A stretch of 64,000 bases of DNA from Brevibacillus sp. DP1.3A. Its GTDB lineage: Bacteria > Bacillota > Bacilli > Brevibacillales > Brevibacillaceae. The stretch spans positions 25,001-89,000 of the forward strand of contig NZ_CP085876.1 in NCBI RefSeq assembly GCF_013284245.2, written 5' to 3'. Positions 14,754 through 23,732 of the stretch are shown here, piece by piece. The number at the start of each line of letters is the position of its first letter. The first letter of the stretch is position 1. Below the pieces are notes generated by a model that searched no databases, had not been told where the DNA came from, and worked only from the letters and a program-made list of their open reading frames with translations. A program made the translations under genes and the position numbers.

Positions 14754-14783
14754 AAGACGTCTCCCTAAGGGGGCGTCTTTTCC
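14754..14783 (+). terminator. intra-operon terminator/attenuator
   Basis: The arms AAGACGTCTCCC and GGGGGCGTCTT form a strong hairpin followed by TTTT between the hydrolase and the first permease. It would reduce, not abolish, downstream expression, a common arrangement after a binding-protein gene. Confidence 0.6.
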
Positions 14784-14804
14784 TCTAAGAAAGGAGCTTT
14801 TGCG

Positions 14805-15650
14805 ATGAAACGATTTGTCAGTATGTTTTGGGTCACGACGATTCCGTTCTTTGCAATGATCGCTCTGTTTCTTCTCGTCCCGTTGCTTTCCATGATTGGA
14901 GGGAGCTTTCAGGCCGAGGGGGGCGGCGGTTTTACCATGAGTCACTATCGTGAAATTTTTTCAAATCCGTATTACTTGCAGGCTTTTGAGAACAGCGTGC
15001 TCATCTCGTTCCTGTCTGCTCTCATTGGAATCGTCGTTGCTGTTTTCGCCGCCTATGCGATTACCCGTTTTCCACAGGCTCTGCAACAGCGAGTGCTTGT
15101 CATTACCAATCTAACCTCCAATTTTGCGGGGATTCCGCTCGCTTTTGCTTTTATTGTCCTGTTGGGAAACAGTGGATTGTTTGTTTTGCTCGCGAAGCAA
15201 CTGGGGATTGATTTTGGACAGACCTTTACTCTGTATTCGTGGAGCGGCTTGACGCTTGTTTATATTTATTTTCAACTGCCCCTGGCGGTAATGCTTTTGT
15301 ATCCCCTGTACAACGCCATTCAAAACCAATGGATGGAAGCGGCCGAGCTGCTTGGGGCAAGTCCATGGAAGTTTTGGCTGAGAATCGGGTTTCCAGTACT
15401 GCTTCCAGGCATCGTTGGCACATTCAGCATTCTATTTGCCAATGCAATGGGTGCCTATGCTTCAGCCTACGCGCTCACCGGGAGTAACTACAATCTGGTG
15501 CCCATTCGGATTGGCGCGCTAGTATCTGGCGACATTTTTGCCAGACCCGAGCTGGGTAGCGCACTCGCAGTACTGCTCGGCCTGACGCTTGCCGGAGCCT
15601 TACTCGTGAACGAGTGGCTAACGCGGAAGATTCGGAGGGATTTGTCTTGA
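14805..15650 (+). CDS. ABC transporter permease (first)
   Basis: The 281-residue polytopic membrane protein has about six transmembrane segments and the EAA loop EAAELLGASPWKFWLRI, which contacts the ATPase. It belongs to the binding-protein-dependent permease group found in iron, polyamine and aminoethylphosphonate importers. The start follows AAGGAGC. Its stop overlaps the start of the second permease. Confidence 0.88.
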   Translation: MKRFVSMFWVTTIPFFAMIALFLLVPLLSMIGGSFQAEGGGGFTMSHYREIFSNPYYLQAFENSVLISFLSALIGIVVAVFAAYAITRFPQALQQRVLVITNLTSNFAGIPLAFAFIVLLGNSGLFVLLAKQLGIDFGQTFTLYSWSGLTLVYIYFQLPLAVMLLYPLYNAIQNQWMEAAELLGASPWKFWLRIGFPVLLPGIVGTFSILFANAMGAYASAYALTGSNYNLVPIRIGALVSGDIFARPELGSALAVLLGLTLAGALLVNEWLTRKIRRDLS

Positions 15651-16435
15651 AGCGGATCAGTTTGCCATCCTTGTCGTTTGCGTTGGTCATGCTGTATTTG
15701 TTTTTGCCAGTAGCTGCTACCATCCTTTACTCACTGGCAACAGAGTGGAACAGCACAGTTTTGCCAGAAGGACTCACAGGAAAATGGTTTGCGGAGCTGT
15801 ATGCCGATCCCCGATTCTTGCAGGCGTTCGGGCGTTCTTTTCTGCTCAGCTTTCTGACGACTGTCGTTGCCGTCGTCATTATTGTTCCTGCTGTATTCTC
15901 CATTATCGTCTACGCTCCCCGGATGGAGAGGCTGGTTCAGATTTTGGTGATGCTGACCTATGCCGTTCCGGGTGTCATTATGGCGGTCGGATTGATCCGT
16001 ACTTATTCAGGAAACGGAATTCCAATGGTCATCATCACAGCCGGGGCGTATTTGGTCGGTTTGCTTCCGTATCTTTATCAGGGAACGCGCAACAGCCTGC
16101 TTGCCATGCAGGCACGTTCGTTGATGGAGGCAGCTGAGCTATTGGGTGCGAGCCACTGGCAGGCATTCGTACGGATTATCGTTCCGAATATCATGTCTGG
16201 AATTTTCGTGTCCTCACTCTTGTCGTTCTCCATTTTGTTTGGTGAATTCGTTTTGATTAACATCCTGGTGGGTGGAAGATACGAAACCCTGCAGATGTAT
16301 CTATACGCCAAGCTATCGTCAAGTGGACACGTCGCCAGCGCGATTACGGTCACTTATTTTGTCCTGATGGCTATTATCACTGGCCTGGTTGTAAAATTCA
16401 CGCGCCGAAGCTTCGCACGCAAGGAGGTCCCCTGA
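15647..16435 (+). CDS. ABC transporter permease (second)
   Basis: The second inner-membrane subunit has 262 residues from the TTG at 15647, which follows GGAGGG at 15634-15639 and overlaps the previous stop by 4 bp. It has about six membrane segments and the EAA loop EAAELLGASHWQAFVRI, nearly the same as in its partner, as expected for a heterodimeric importer. An earlier in-frame start at 15614 would lie deep in the preceding gene. Confidence 0.87.
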   Translation: MKRISLPSLSFALVMLYLFLPVAATILYSLATEWNSTVLPEGLTGKWFAELYADPRFLQAFGRSFLLSFLTTVVAVVIIVPAVFSIIVYAPRMERLVQILVMLTYAVPGVIMAVGLIRTYSGNGIPMVIITAGAYLVGLLPYLYQGTRNSLLAMQARSLMEAAELLGASHWQAFVRIIVPNIMSGIFVSSLLSFSILFGEFVLINILVGGRYETLQMYLYAKLSSSGHVASAITVTYFVLMAIITGLVVKFTRRSFARKEVP

Positions 16436-17454
16436 TGAGTTACGTCCAAATCGAACACTTGTCCAAAACCTTTCACGGTCAACATGTGTTGCAGCAACTC
16501 GATCTTGCGATTGAAAAAGGCGAGCTGGTTACCTTGCTTGGCCCTAGCGGGTGTGGCAAAAGTACGCTGCTACGCATCCTCAGTGGTTTGACGGCTCCTG
16601 ATACGGGCATGATCTACATTGACGGCAAAGATGTGACGGACGTGTCGCCAAAAAACAGACAGATCGGCATGGTGTTTCAATCGTATGCGCTTTTTCCCAA
16701 TCTTACGGTCAGTCAAAACATTGCCTTTGGCCTGGAAATGAACAAAATCTCGAAAACGGAGATTCGGCTACGTGTCCAGGAAATGATTGAGCTGGTGGGA
16801 TTGGTGGGAAAGGAGCAGGCTTACCCACGTGAATTGTCTGGCGGCCAGCAGCAGCGTGTGGCACTCGCCCGTTCTCTGGTCACCCGGCCAAAAGTGCTTC
16901 TGCTGGATGAGCCGCTTAGTGCGCTTGATGCCCAGATTCGTAAAAATTTGCAAAAGCAGCTACGCACAATTCAACGTGAGTTAAACATGACGACTGTGCT
17001 GGTTACGCACGATCAGGAAGAAGCCATGGCTGTCAGTGACCGCATCTACATCATGAATGGTGGACGAATCGTTCAGCACGGCAGTCCTCAAGAGATTTAC
17101 ACGCAACCTCGTTCTGAATTTGTTGCTCGCTTCATTGGCAATTACAACGTGCTGACTGCCGAGCAACTTAACCAAATCGCGCCTCATTTGTCTCATCCGG
17201 CAGTTGAACGTTTCGCAATCCGTCCTGAGACGTTTCGCGAACAGCCTTTGACTGCGGAGGACATCTGTTTGACCGGGAATATCGCTCAAGTAACCATGCT
17301 CGGCAATATCTCCCGTTACGAGCTGAACATTGGTGATGTTCCTGTACTGGTGGACACTCTTCACCTGACCTTCGAGCAGGAGCAGATAGGCACAACAAAA
17401 ACATTGTATGTAGGTCCCAAGGATGTGATTCCGCTTTATGACACTATTGCCTGA
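16435..17454 (+). CDS. ABC transporter ATP-binding protein (PotA/PhnT-like)
   Basis: The 339-residue ATPase has Walker A GPSGCGKST, signature LSGGQQQRVALARS, Walker B VLLLDEPLSALD and the switch histidine in VTHDQEEA. A C-terminal TOBE-like region (about 240-335) is the usual regulatory extension of this subgroup. It overlaps the second permease by one base and the DeoR gene by 17 bp. It powers the importer encoded upstream. Confidence 0.93.
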   Translation: MSYVQIEHLSKTFHGQHVLQQLDLAIEKGELVTLLGPSGCGKSTLLRILSGLTAPDTGMIYIDGKDVTDVSPKNRQIGMVFQSYALFPNLTVSQNIAFGLEMNKISKTEIRLRVQEMIELVGLVGKEQAYPRELSGGQQQRVALARSLVTRPKVLLLDEPLSALDAQIRKNLQKQLRTIQRELNMTTVLVTHDQEEAMAVSDRIYIMNGGRIVQHGSPQEIYTQPRSEFVARFIGNYNVLTAEQLNQIAPHLSHPAVERFAIRPETFREQPLTAEDICLTGNIAQVTMLGNISRYELNIGDVPVLVDTLHLTFEQEQIGTTKTLYVGPKDVIPLYDTIA

Positions 17455-18238
17455 AGAACGACAGCAAGTGATTCTGGACGAATTGAACCGCCACGGTAAA
17501 ATTCAGGTGATGAGTCTGGCAAAAAACCTGGCAGTAACACCGGAGACAATACGACGTGATCTGGACCATTTGGAACAGCAACGTTTGTTAAAGCGAGTGT
17601 ACGGAGGAGCAATCCCTTATCATTTGGCGAAGCGTGAGCCGCACTTTGAAAAGAAACAGGCGATCCAACAGACGGCAAAATCGAAAATCGGGCAAATAGC
17701 GGCAGAACTTTTGTCTGACGGGGATACCATCGCGCTCGATGTCGGGACGACAACACTGGAATTGGCACGTGCTATAAAGGGCCTCAACCAATTAACGATT
17801 GTCACGAACTCGCTCCCCGCCGCTTCTCTACTAAACGAGTTGTTGGAAGCCAATCAATTCAACGGTCAGGTAATTATGCTGGGGGGGCTGACCCATCCGG
17901 CCCAAAAATCAGTTGCTGGGGCGTTTACCTGCGAGCAGCTCTCTCGTTTTCATTTTGATAAAGCTTTTATTTCCTGTGGAGGAATTACGGCTGATGGCTT
18001 CACCGATTATGACATGGAAGAAACGCTGTGCTCGACCATGATGATACAGCGGGCGGAGCAAGTCTATGTATTGGGAGACACATCGAAGATCGGCCAAACG
18101 CAATTTTTTCGTATTTGCGGCTGGAAGGATGTCAGCGCGGTTGTTTGTGACCAGCCGATGCCGGATGAATGGCTTTCGTCTGGCATGCAAACTACCTGGA
18201 TAAGCGAACATCCGGGAAGGAGAGACTTCATATGCTGA
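17438..18238 (+). CDS. DeoR family transcriptional regulator
   Basis: The 266-residue protein has the N-terminal DeoR helix-turn-helix (about 5-58, with VTPETIRRDLDHLEQ and RVYGGA) and a C-terminal sugar-phosphate-sensing DeoRC domain (about 75-235) with DGDTIALDVGTTTLELA. DeoR proteins typically respond to phosphorylated sugars or polyols, which supports the view that the imported compound yields a phosphorylated metabolite. It is probably autoregulatory within the operon. Confidence 0.92.
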   Translation: MTLLPEERQQVILDELNRHGKIQVMSLAKNLAVTPETIRRDLDHLEQQRLLKRVYGGAIPYHLAKREPHFEKKQAIQQTAKSKIGQIAAELLSDGDTIALDVGTTTLELARAIKGLNQLTIVTNSLPAASLLNELLEANQFNGQVIMLGGLTHPAQKSVAGAFTCEQLSRFHFDKAFISCGGITADGFTDYDMEETLCSTMMIQRAEQVYVLGDTSKIGQTQFFRICGWKDVSAVVCDQPMPDEWLSSGMQTTWISEHPGRRDFIC

Positions 18239-19260
18239 TCGACTATCATCTTCATCTGGAAGAAGGGCCTTTTTCATTGCGTTGGCTCGACCGTACCAAT
18301 GTGGCCCTCGACCACTTTTATCCGCTATCTGAACCTCGACATACCCGTGCCTGGCTGCTGGACAGTCTTGCGCGATTAAATAACCGGATGTCTCTTGGGG
18401 CATATGATCCGTCATGGATCGATCTGTATTTACGTGAGGCGTTAAACAAAGGCTTGAAGGAAGTGGGGATTGTCGATCATTTATACCGCTTTCGTGAAGC
18501 CCGTCCCTACTTTGAACGGTATATGGAGCTGGGTGACACCGATTTGGGTCGCTTGCAGCGCACATGGCTTGATCAAGTATGCACCGAGAGCCTCAGCGAC
18601 TTTTGTGTCGCCATTGAGGCAGCAAAGCAGCGTTGGTCAGCAAGCGGTGTGGAGTTGCGGCTGGGGATCGAAGCGGATTACTTTATCGGCGGGGAAGCAG
18701 AATTGGAAAGCTTGCTGGCAGGTGCTTCGTGGGATTATGTGATCGGTTCTGTTCATTTTTTGCAAGGATGGGGCTTTGACAATCCTGAGACTCGCCATCT
18801 GTTTGAGCAGCATGACCTGAAACAGCTATACGCGGACTTTTTCCACACAGTTGAATCCATGATTAGGAGCAACTTGTTTGATTTTGTTGCCCATCTGGAC
18901 AATCTGAAAGTATTCTCCTATCGTCCAGAGGAATCGGAGCTTGTTCCCTATTACCACCGAATCGCAACTGCTTTGACAGAAACGGATACAGCGACCGAAA
19001 TCAATGCGGGCCTGTATTACCGCTATCCCGTTCAGGAAATGTGCCCCAGTCCTGCTTTCCTCGACGTTTTGGTGGCGCATGGTGTTCCACTGACACTCTC
19101 GTCCGACGCGCACTTTCCCGACGATATTGGGAGATACGTGGCGGCGAATCTGGAGATCCTCCATTCAATGGGGGTAACGGAGATTGCCACTTTTTCCGGT
19201 CGTCAACGGATCATGAAGCCAATTCGTTATGCATCAGCTATTCCAGACGAGAGCTGCTGA
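18232..19260 (+). CDS. PHP-domain phosphoesterase (histidinol-phosphatase-like)
   Basis: The 342-residue PHP hydrolase begins MLIDYHLHLEEG, with the metal-binding H-x-H pair, and continues with VGIVDH, GIEADYF, IGSVHF, DFVAHLDN and SSDAHFP, all PHP metal-ligand segments. From the ATG at 18232 it overlaps the DeoR stop, with GGAAGGAGAG upstream. The hisJ-like family dephosphorylates small phosphate monoesters, but no other histidine genes are present. In this operon it probably removes phosphate from the product of the upstream hydrolase. Confidence 0.8.
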   Translation: MLIDYHLHLEEGPFSLRWLDRTNVALDHFYPLSEPRHTRAWLLDSLARLNNRMSLGAYDPSWIDLYLREALNKGLKEVGIVDHLYRFREARPYFERYMELGDTDLGRLQRTWLDQVCTESLSDFCVAIEAAKQRWSASGVELRLGIEADYFIGGEAELESLLAGASWDYVIGSVHFLQGWGFDNPETRHLFEQHDLKQLYADFFHTVESMIRSNLFDFVAHLDNLKVFSYRPEESELVPYYHRIATALTETDTATEINAGLYYRYPVQEMCPSPAFLDVLVAHGVPLTLSSDAHFPDDIGRYVAANLEILHSMGVTEIATFSGRQRIMKPIRYASAIPDESC

Positions 19261-19282
19261 CATGAACTGGAACGGATAGGAT

Positions 19283-19311
19283 TTGCCGAAAAATGGATAT
19301 ACACATATAAT
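19283..19311 (+). promoter_or_regulatory. tRNA-Arg promoter
   Basis: TTGCCG at 19283-19288 and a perfect TATAAT at 19306-19311 are separated by 17 bp, ending 22 bp before the tRNA. Confidence 0.6.
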
Positions 19312-19333
19312 AAGAAAGTAGGTGATCATACTT

Positions 19334-19407
<74 letters not shown>

Positions 19408-19419
19408 CTATTGAAGAAA

Positions 19420-19447
19420 AAGCCTTGATGTATCAAGGTTTTTTCTT
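19420..19447 (+). terminator. tRNA-Arg terminator
   Basis: AGCCTTGAT and ATCAAGGTT form a short hairpin followed by a T run just after the tRNA. Confidence 0.65.
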
Positions 19448-19555
19448 TTTTATGCATACGCCCCTCATCGTTTATTTTGGAAAATACGGAGACAAAGAAC
19501 ATGTCTTGAACGTATTACTTGTAGCAGAAAACGATGGAGATAAGGGGTGTTTCCT

Positions 19556-20086
19556 TTGAAAAAAGTGATCATAGGCATGGTCTTCGCTATTTTCTTCAGT
19601 GGTTGCAGCTCAGATACGGTCGTACAAAATCAGACTGCCGCTCCACCTGCAAAAGAAGTGACGAATACTGGCACAGAACAGAAACAACCGGTCGACAGCT
19701 CTACAAGCTATATCCAAATCGCAAGCTATATGGAAGAAGAGAGCAAAAAAGCTTTCTCCCCCTACTATGAGTTTGTAGAGTTTACCGTATCAGATTATGA
19801 AGAGAAGACAGTTGACGGAAAAGTGGAAGCGACATTCGGGTATCAAGTGAAATACAAAAACTTTGAGAAAGACCCTGATACCGTGGACTACATCAAAGCG
19901 GCAAAAGAAAAAAACGATCCCAACTACCAACAGCTGTATGATGAATATTTGCAACCCAAGGACATGAACTTTCATTTGAAAGCCGTAGTTGAAGATGCGG
20001 ACTCCATAACGCTTTACACCAATGTGAGTCCAAAAGGAATCCAATGGGAAAAGGCAGTCATGTCTGATTTCATCCTGAAGAAATAA
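19556..20086 (+). CDS. putative lipoprotein of unknown function
   Basis: A TTG start at 19556, 7 bp after AAGGGGTG, gives a 176-residue protein with a classic lipoprotein signal (KK, hydrophobic core, FFSGC with the lipidated Cys near residue 17). A low-complexity linker follows, then a roughly 130-residue soluble domain beginning SYIQIASYMEEESKK. I do not recognise the domain. It is exported and membrane-anchored. It converges on the following minus-strand gene across a shared terminator. Confidence 0.7.
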   Translation: MKKVIIGMVFAIFFSGCSSDTVVQNQTAAPPAKEVTNTGTEQKQPVDSSTSYIQIASYMEEESKKAFSPYYEFVEFTVSDYEEKTVDGKVEATFGYQVKYKNFEKDPDTVDYIKAAKEKNDPNYQQLYDEYLQPKDMNFHLKAVVEDADSITLYTNVSPKGIQWEKAVMSDFILKK

Positions 20087-20106
20087 GATAGCGACTTAAC
20101 TGTAAG

Positions 20107-20126
20107 GACCGCGTAATCACGCGGTC
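20107..20126. terminator. bidirectional terminator
   Basis: GACCGCGT and ACGCGGTC form a perfect 8-bp stem with a 4-nt loop between two convergent genes. Confidence 0.6.
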
Positions 20127-20552
20127 TTATTCATTTTTCTCGCACCAGTACTCGTACTCATTGTCGATCCAATCTTTGATATGATCGTAATTCTCCCAAG
20201 TATCGTCCACGTGATACACACTTGGCTCACAATCAAACGCTTCTAGATAATGATAGCGATACTCCCCCGTATCGAAATCGAAGTAAAACATCGCGAACTG
20301 GTTTCCTTCTTCAGTCAGCATGTCTTTTGCAAATACTCCACCTGTCTTCTCATAAACTTCAGGGCCTGTAATCTTCCTTTGTTTAAAATCAGCGATGAGG
20401 TTTTCGAAACTCTTATTAAAATCTTCGCTAACCATTTCATTTTCAATCAACCAGCCGATGAAAAAACCTGTATGTACGTATGCCTGTTTTTGAGGTAGAT
20501 CCTCCTCAAAGTTTTCGTAATGATATTTCGCCTTATCGTATACCGTTGTCAC
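20127..20552 (-). CDS. small acidic protein, DUF7832-like
   Basis: The 141-residue protein from a GTG at 20552 (GAGAGGA upstream) is acidic and aromatic-rich, with YDKAKYHY, QAYVHTGFFIGWLIEN and a C-terminal YEYWCE. The N-terminal half resembles DUF7832 proteins as I remember them. No signal peptide or membrane segment is present. Function is unknown; such small cytosolic proteins are sometimes immunity proteins, but no toxin gene lies next to it. Confidence 0.65.
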   Translation of the reverse strand: MTTVYDKAKYHYENFEEDLPQKQAYVHTGFFIGWLIENEMVSEDFNKSFENLIADFKQRKITGPEVYEKTGGVFAKDMLTEEGNQFAMFYFDFDTGEYRYHYLEAFDCEPSVYHVDDTWENYDHIKDWIDNEYEYWCEKNE

Positions 20553-20739
20553 TAGCGAATCCTCTCTTTCTATTTGCCCGTTTTTCAAAAATTATACAGG
20601 ATAGATGTAATCGTAAAAAGTCAAAAGAGGATGAAGAAGGAAGGGTAGGAATTTTGTAGCATTGCCGTGATTCGAAGTGGTAGTATTTAACTGTTATATA
20701 GAGAGAACCATTGGTTGGTTCATAGAGGGGTCATATTTC

Positions 20740-22452
20740 ATGCGGAAATTGCTTGCCTATTTTCTTAGCGCTGTAATGATTAGTCTAGTAATCCTTCCTG
20801 TAGAGCCTGCGTCATCTAGAGGCTCAAGTTCATCTAGCTCCAGTAGTTCAGGCAGAAGCTCAGGTTCGTCTAGTACAAGCTCATATTCGTCTGGCAAAAG
20901 TTCAGGATCATCGAGTACCAGCTCATATTCGTCGGGCAGAAGCTCAGGTTCGTCTAGTACAAGCTCATATTCGTCTGGCAAAAGTTCAGGATCATCGAGT
21001 ACCAGCTCATATTCGTCGGGCAGAAGCTCAGGGTCATCTAGTACAGGATCATATTCGTCCGGCAGAAGCTCGTACTCTTCAGGAAAAAGCTCAGGCTCAA
21101 CCAGCAAAAGTTCAAGCTCCTCGATAAAAAGCGCAAAGCCTTCAAGCGGTTTCAAATCATCCAAGCCGGTTAAAATCAAAAAGCATGACGATGACGATGA
21201 TGAAAACGTGGAAGAAGATTCAAGCCAAGAAGAGGAGACGAGCGAAGAAGCCGCTGCGGAAGAGGAAAGAATCAAGCGGTCCGAACTCTTAATCCAAATC
21301 GATAGCGGTATTGGACCATACCATTTACAACCGAATCAATATTATCAAACGACCATTTGGGGTGACCCAACTCATAATGGTCCCCTATACTTTACCGTAC
21401 ATAATAACGGACAGTTAGAAGAGGTAGATGAGAGTGAGATAAATGGGGCAACAGTATTTAACATCCCATACAATTTCGATCCAACACCATTTGAAAAAGA
21501 GTTTTATCTTAATAGCCTGCCAACGGATCAAATCTATGTGGCATCCTTTCAATATCAGGATATTTACTTGTTTTTAGACCCAGATGGAATCATTCACTGG
21601 CTCCCTAAATATGAAGCCTTAGAGAAAAACCTCCCCATTATAGAAGCAGAAGAGGTACTGCTGTCAGAGCAGACACTGGAAATGCACAGCAACCAAATGG
21701 CCTTGCATAATTTCCCCAAAAACAAAGTCTACCGGAAGAATATCAATAGAATTCCGAGGTATTTTCTGTTTAACAATGAAGAAAATGTTCAGTTAGTAGG
21801 AAAAAAAGAACTTAAGAACTATGAAGTTTTGGAATATGACCAAATGATTGATCCGACTTCTCCTGATCTTATGGGAGAGATCGAAGAAAAAATCCAAGAT
21901 TCAGGGGTCCCGACAGGATACATATATCAGATGACAGTGAACAATGCCCCGCGACATTTTATCTATTATGGAAGCCGTTCGGTTGGGTTTGTAAAGAACC
22001 TGTCGTCTGTTCAAGAAGATTATAAAGTCCGCGATTTTGAACAGGTTGTCCAAAAGATGCGGAAAGAAAAACAAGAAGAAGAGAAAAGGCAATCGATCTG
22101 GAAGCTGTATTTGATTACAGCCGGTGCGATTATGCTCGGTATTTTTCCTTTATCCTATTGGTATATGACTAAAAAAAGAAAGAAGAAGAAGCAACCTCCT
22201 AACAAGATCATTACGAAAAATACGAAAAGTACGAGAAAGAAAAAGAATGTAGAGTCTGTAAAGCCTGTAAAGCCTGTAAAGCCTGAAAGAACACCGATTC
22301 AACAGCCCCCACCTAAAAAGAGAGAAATAAGAGTAGAAGAAAAAAAGAAGTATGACGGCGGACTGTTTCAGCAATTTGAAGCCGCAAACAAAAAAGAACA
22401 GCCGAAAAGCTCTGGAAGCGGGCTGTTTGATCAATTTAAAAACAACCATTGA
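20740..22452 (+). CDS. secreted Ser-rich repeat protein with C-terminal membrane anchor
   Basis: From the ATG at 20740 (GAGGGGTC upstream) the 570-residue protein starts with a signal peptide. Residues about 25-140 are almost entirely Ser, Gly, Thr, Tyr with periodic Lys/Arg in a 14-residue repeat of the type SSGRSSGSSSTSSY. An acidic stretch (DDDDDENVEEDSSQEEE) follows, then a folded domain (about 180-450). A transmembrane helix near 465-485 precedes a basic cytoplasmic tail with KKRKKKKQ and KPVKPVKP. The topology suggests an envelope-spanning surface protein. The function of the folded domain is unknown. Confidence 0.75.
   Translation: MRKLLAYFLSAVMISLVILPVEPASSRGSSSSSSSSSGRSSGSSSTSSYSSGKSSGSSSTSSYSSGRSSGSSSTSSYSSGKSSGSSSTSSYSSGRSSGSSSTGSYSSGRSSYSSGKSSGSTSKSSSSSIKSAKPSSGFKSSKPVKIKKHDDDDDENVEEDSSQEEETSEEAAAEEERIKRSELLIQIDSGIGPYHLQPNQYYQTTIWGDPTHNGPLYFTVHNNGQLEEVDESEINGATVFNIPYNFDPTPFEKEFYLNSLPTDQIYVASFQYQDIYLFLDPDGIIHWLPKYEALEKNLPIIEAEEVLLSEQTLEMHSNQMALHNFPKNKVYRKNINRIPRYFLFNNEENVQLVGKKELKNYEVLEYDQMIDPTSPDLMGEIEEKIQDSGVPTGYIYQMTVNNAPRHFIYYGSRSVGFVKNLSSVQEDYKVRDFEQVVQKMRKEKQEEEKRQSIWKLYLITAGAIMLGIFPLSYWYMTKKRKKKKQPPNKIITKNTKSTRKKKNVESVKPVKPVKPERTPIQQPPPKKREIRVEEKKKYDGGLFQQFEAANKKEQPKSSGSGLFDQFKNNH
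20851..21018 (+). repeat. 84-bp tandem repeat, two identical copies
   Basis: Two exact 84-bp copies at 20851-20934 and 20935-21018 are followed by a diverged partial copy. Each copy encodes two 14-residue units that alternate Lys and Arg. The repeat lies entirely in the Ser-rich coding region. Confidence 0.9.
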
Positions 22453-22460
22453 TAAGCAAA

Positions 22461-22491
22461 AACCCGTCCTCAGTCTAGCTGGAGACGGGTT
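22461..22491. terminator. bidirectional terminator
   Basis: AACCCGTC and GACGGGTT form a hairpin between convergent genes, with A and T tracts on the two sides. Confidence 0.65.
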
Positions 22492-22503
22492 ATTCATTCC
22501 ATT

Positions 22504-23082
22504 CTATAACGTATACTCACTTAAAATAAACTGCGGAGCCAACAAGTACTCGACGGGATATAAATCATTTCTTCTTGTTAGTAACGCCTTTACTAACCCA
22601 ATTTGATACTCTCCCATAACTTCAATGATCACGAACGCATCCTGCTTCTCATTCAGAGGATAAATCACATTGCTCGAATCAAAGACTTTGTGATCCACAT
22701 CCAATGTAACCAGGTGAGAGGGTAGACCTTTCCACTCAGTGCGATAAACCACAAACGCTTTATTTTCTAACAAGTGAACCAGCTTGTCTTTGGATAAATT
22801 CAGTTCAATCCCTGTCATGTAGCCTTGCTCATCGAGATCGTTCTGGTATTCCTCATCGATCTCATCGTCAACCGCCTTCTCGTACGTTTTCGTGGATAAA
22901 CGCATGTCATCTAACAGCTTTCCCCTGTTGAAATCAACGACTAGCGGGATGTGCAACAAGGAAGGATCGACATAACGGCTAATCTGGTTATCCTTCTCCT
23001 TTTGATAATCTATCATTTCCTTATCGGGTTGCTGCAAATAAATATAGCCCATGTTGCAGTAAGCATCACATGTAATAATCAT
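22504..23082 (-). CDS. hypothetical protein
   Basis: The 192-residue soluble, acidic protein starts at the ATG at 23082, preceded by GAGAGGAAAG. A longer frame to 23322 has no ribosome binding site and overlaps the divergent RidA gene. I recognise no domain. The segments VDFNRGKLLDDM and PLNEKQDAFVIIEV look like an alpha/beta fold. It diverges from the RidA gene. Confidence 0.6.
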   Translation of the reverse strand: MIITCDAYCNMGYIYLQQPDKEMIDYQKEKDNQISRYVDPSLLHIPLVVDFNRGKLLDDMRLSTKTYEKAVDDEIDEEYQNDLDEQGYMTGIELNLSKDKLVHLLENKAFVVYRTEWKGLPSHLVTLDVDHKVFDSSNVIYPLNEKQDAFVIIEVMGEYQIGLVKALLTRRNDLYPVEYLLAPQFILSEYTL

Positions 23083-23184
23083 GAGGCTTTCCTCTCTTTC
23101 TTTGAGAACTCGAAGAATGGTCAGAATTTTTCGGGTATGATAGAATGGTTTACCAACAATTGTTAATAGGAGGGAGCATGTCGG

Positions 23185-23592
23185 ATGCAGAATGATAAGC
23201 GAATCACATTCATTAACCCTGAAACAATGCCACCTACTTTTGGCTACACCCATGCGGTGGAGGTTCGAAATGCACGGACGATTTATGTATCGGGTCAGGT
23301 GGCTCTCAACAAGGAAGGCCAAGTGGTCGGCACAGGCGATTTAGCTGCACAGACGAAACAAGTTTTCGAAAATATCCGATTCGCGTTAGAAGCGTCAGGA
23401 GTCAGCTTTGATCATGTGGTGAAATTGACTTTTTTCGTGACCGACATCTCCAAGATGCACATTGTCCGTGAGATTCGAGATCAGTATGTGAATACAGAAA
23501 CCCCACCAGCGAGCTCTGCCGTTGAAGTGAGCAAACTCATCAGGGACGAGTTGTTGATTGAGATTGAGGCCATCGCCGTGGCAGATATATAG
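23185..23592 (+). CDS. RidA/YjgF family protein
   Basis: RidA proteins hydrolyse reactive enamines and imines released by PLP enzymes. The 135-residue length and the segments YVSGQVALN, QTKQVFENI, VKLTFFVTDI and PASSAVEV match the family; the last segment usually carries Arg-Ser/Thr-x-V, and here PPASSAVEV keeps the core. The start lies 7 bp after AGGAGGGAGC. It is monocistronic. Confidence 0.88.
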   Translation: MQNDKRITFINPETMPPTFGYTHAVEVRNARTIYVSGQVALNKEGQVVGTGDLAAQTKQVFENIRFALEASGVSFDHVVKLTFFVTDISKMHIVREIRDQYVNTETPPASSAVEVSKLIRDELLIEIEAIAVADI

Positions 23593-23600
23593 TTGTCTCA

Positions 23601-23643
23601 TCCCCCTTCTGTTCGATTATTCATCGTTCAGGAGGGTTTTTTT
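23601..23643 (+). terminator. terminator after the RidA gene
   Basis: CCCTTCTG and CAGGAGGG arms enclose a 17-nt loop and are followed by seven T. Confidence 0.65.
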
Positions 23644-23732
23644 GTGCTCATTTGGGAAGATTATGGAGCGAGATAAGCGGATCGGCAATGGTACGTGTCG
23701 GCTCTAAATCTTTTGCTATTGGAGTTGGTTGC

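Noticed and set aside
20851..21060. Possible CRISPR-like array
   Set aside because: The 84-bp units are tandem without spacers and are in frame in a coding sequence; no cas genes are present.
20757..21275. 172-codon minus-strand frame with Glu/Leu/Pro repeats
   Set aside because: It is the antisense of the Ser-rich repeat; periodic codons keep the opposite strand open by chance.
23593..23732. Purine riboswitch upstream of nupC
   Set aside because: No conserved guanine/adenine aptamer sequence is present; only a terminator and ordinary spacer are seen.
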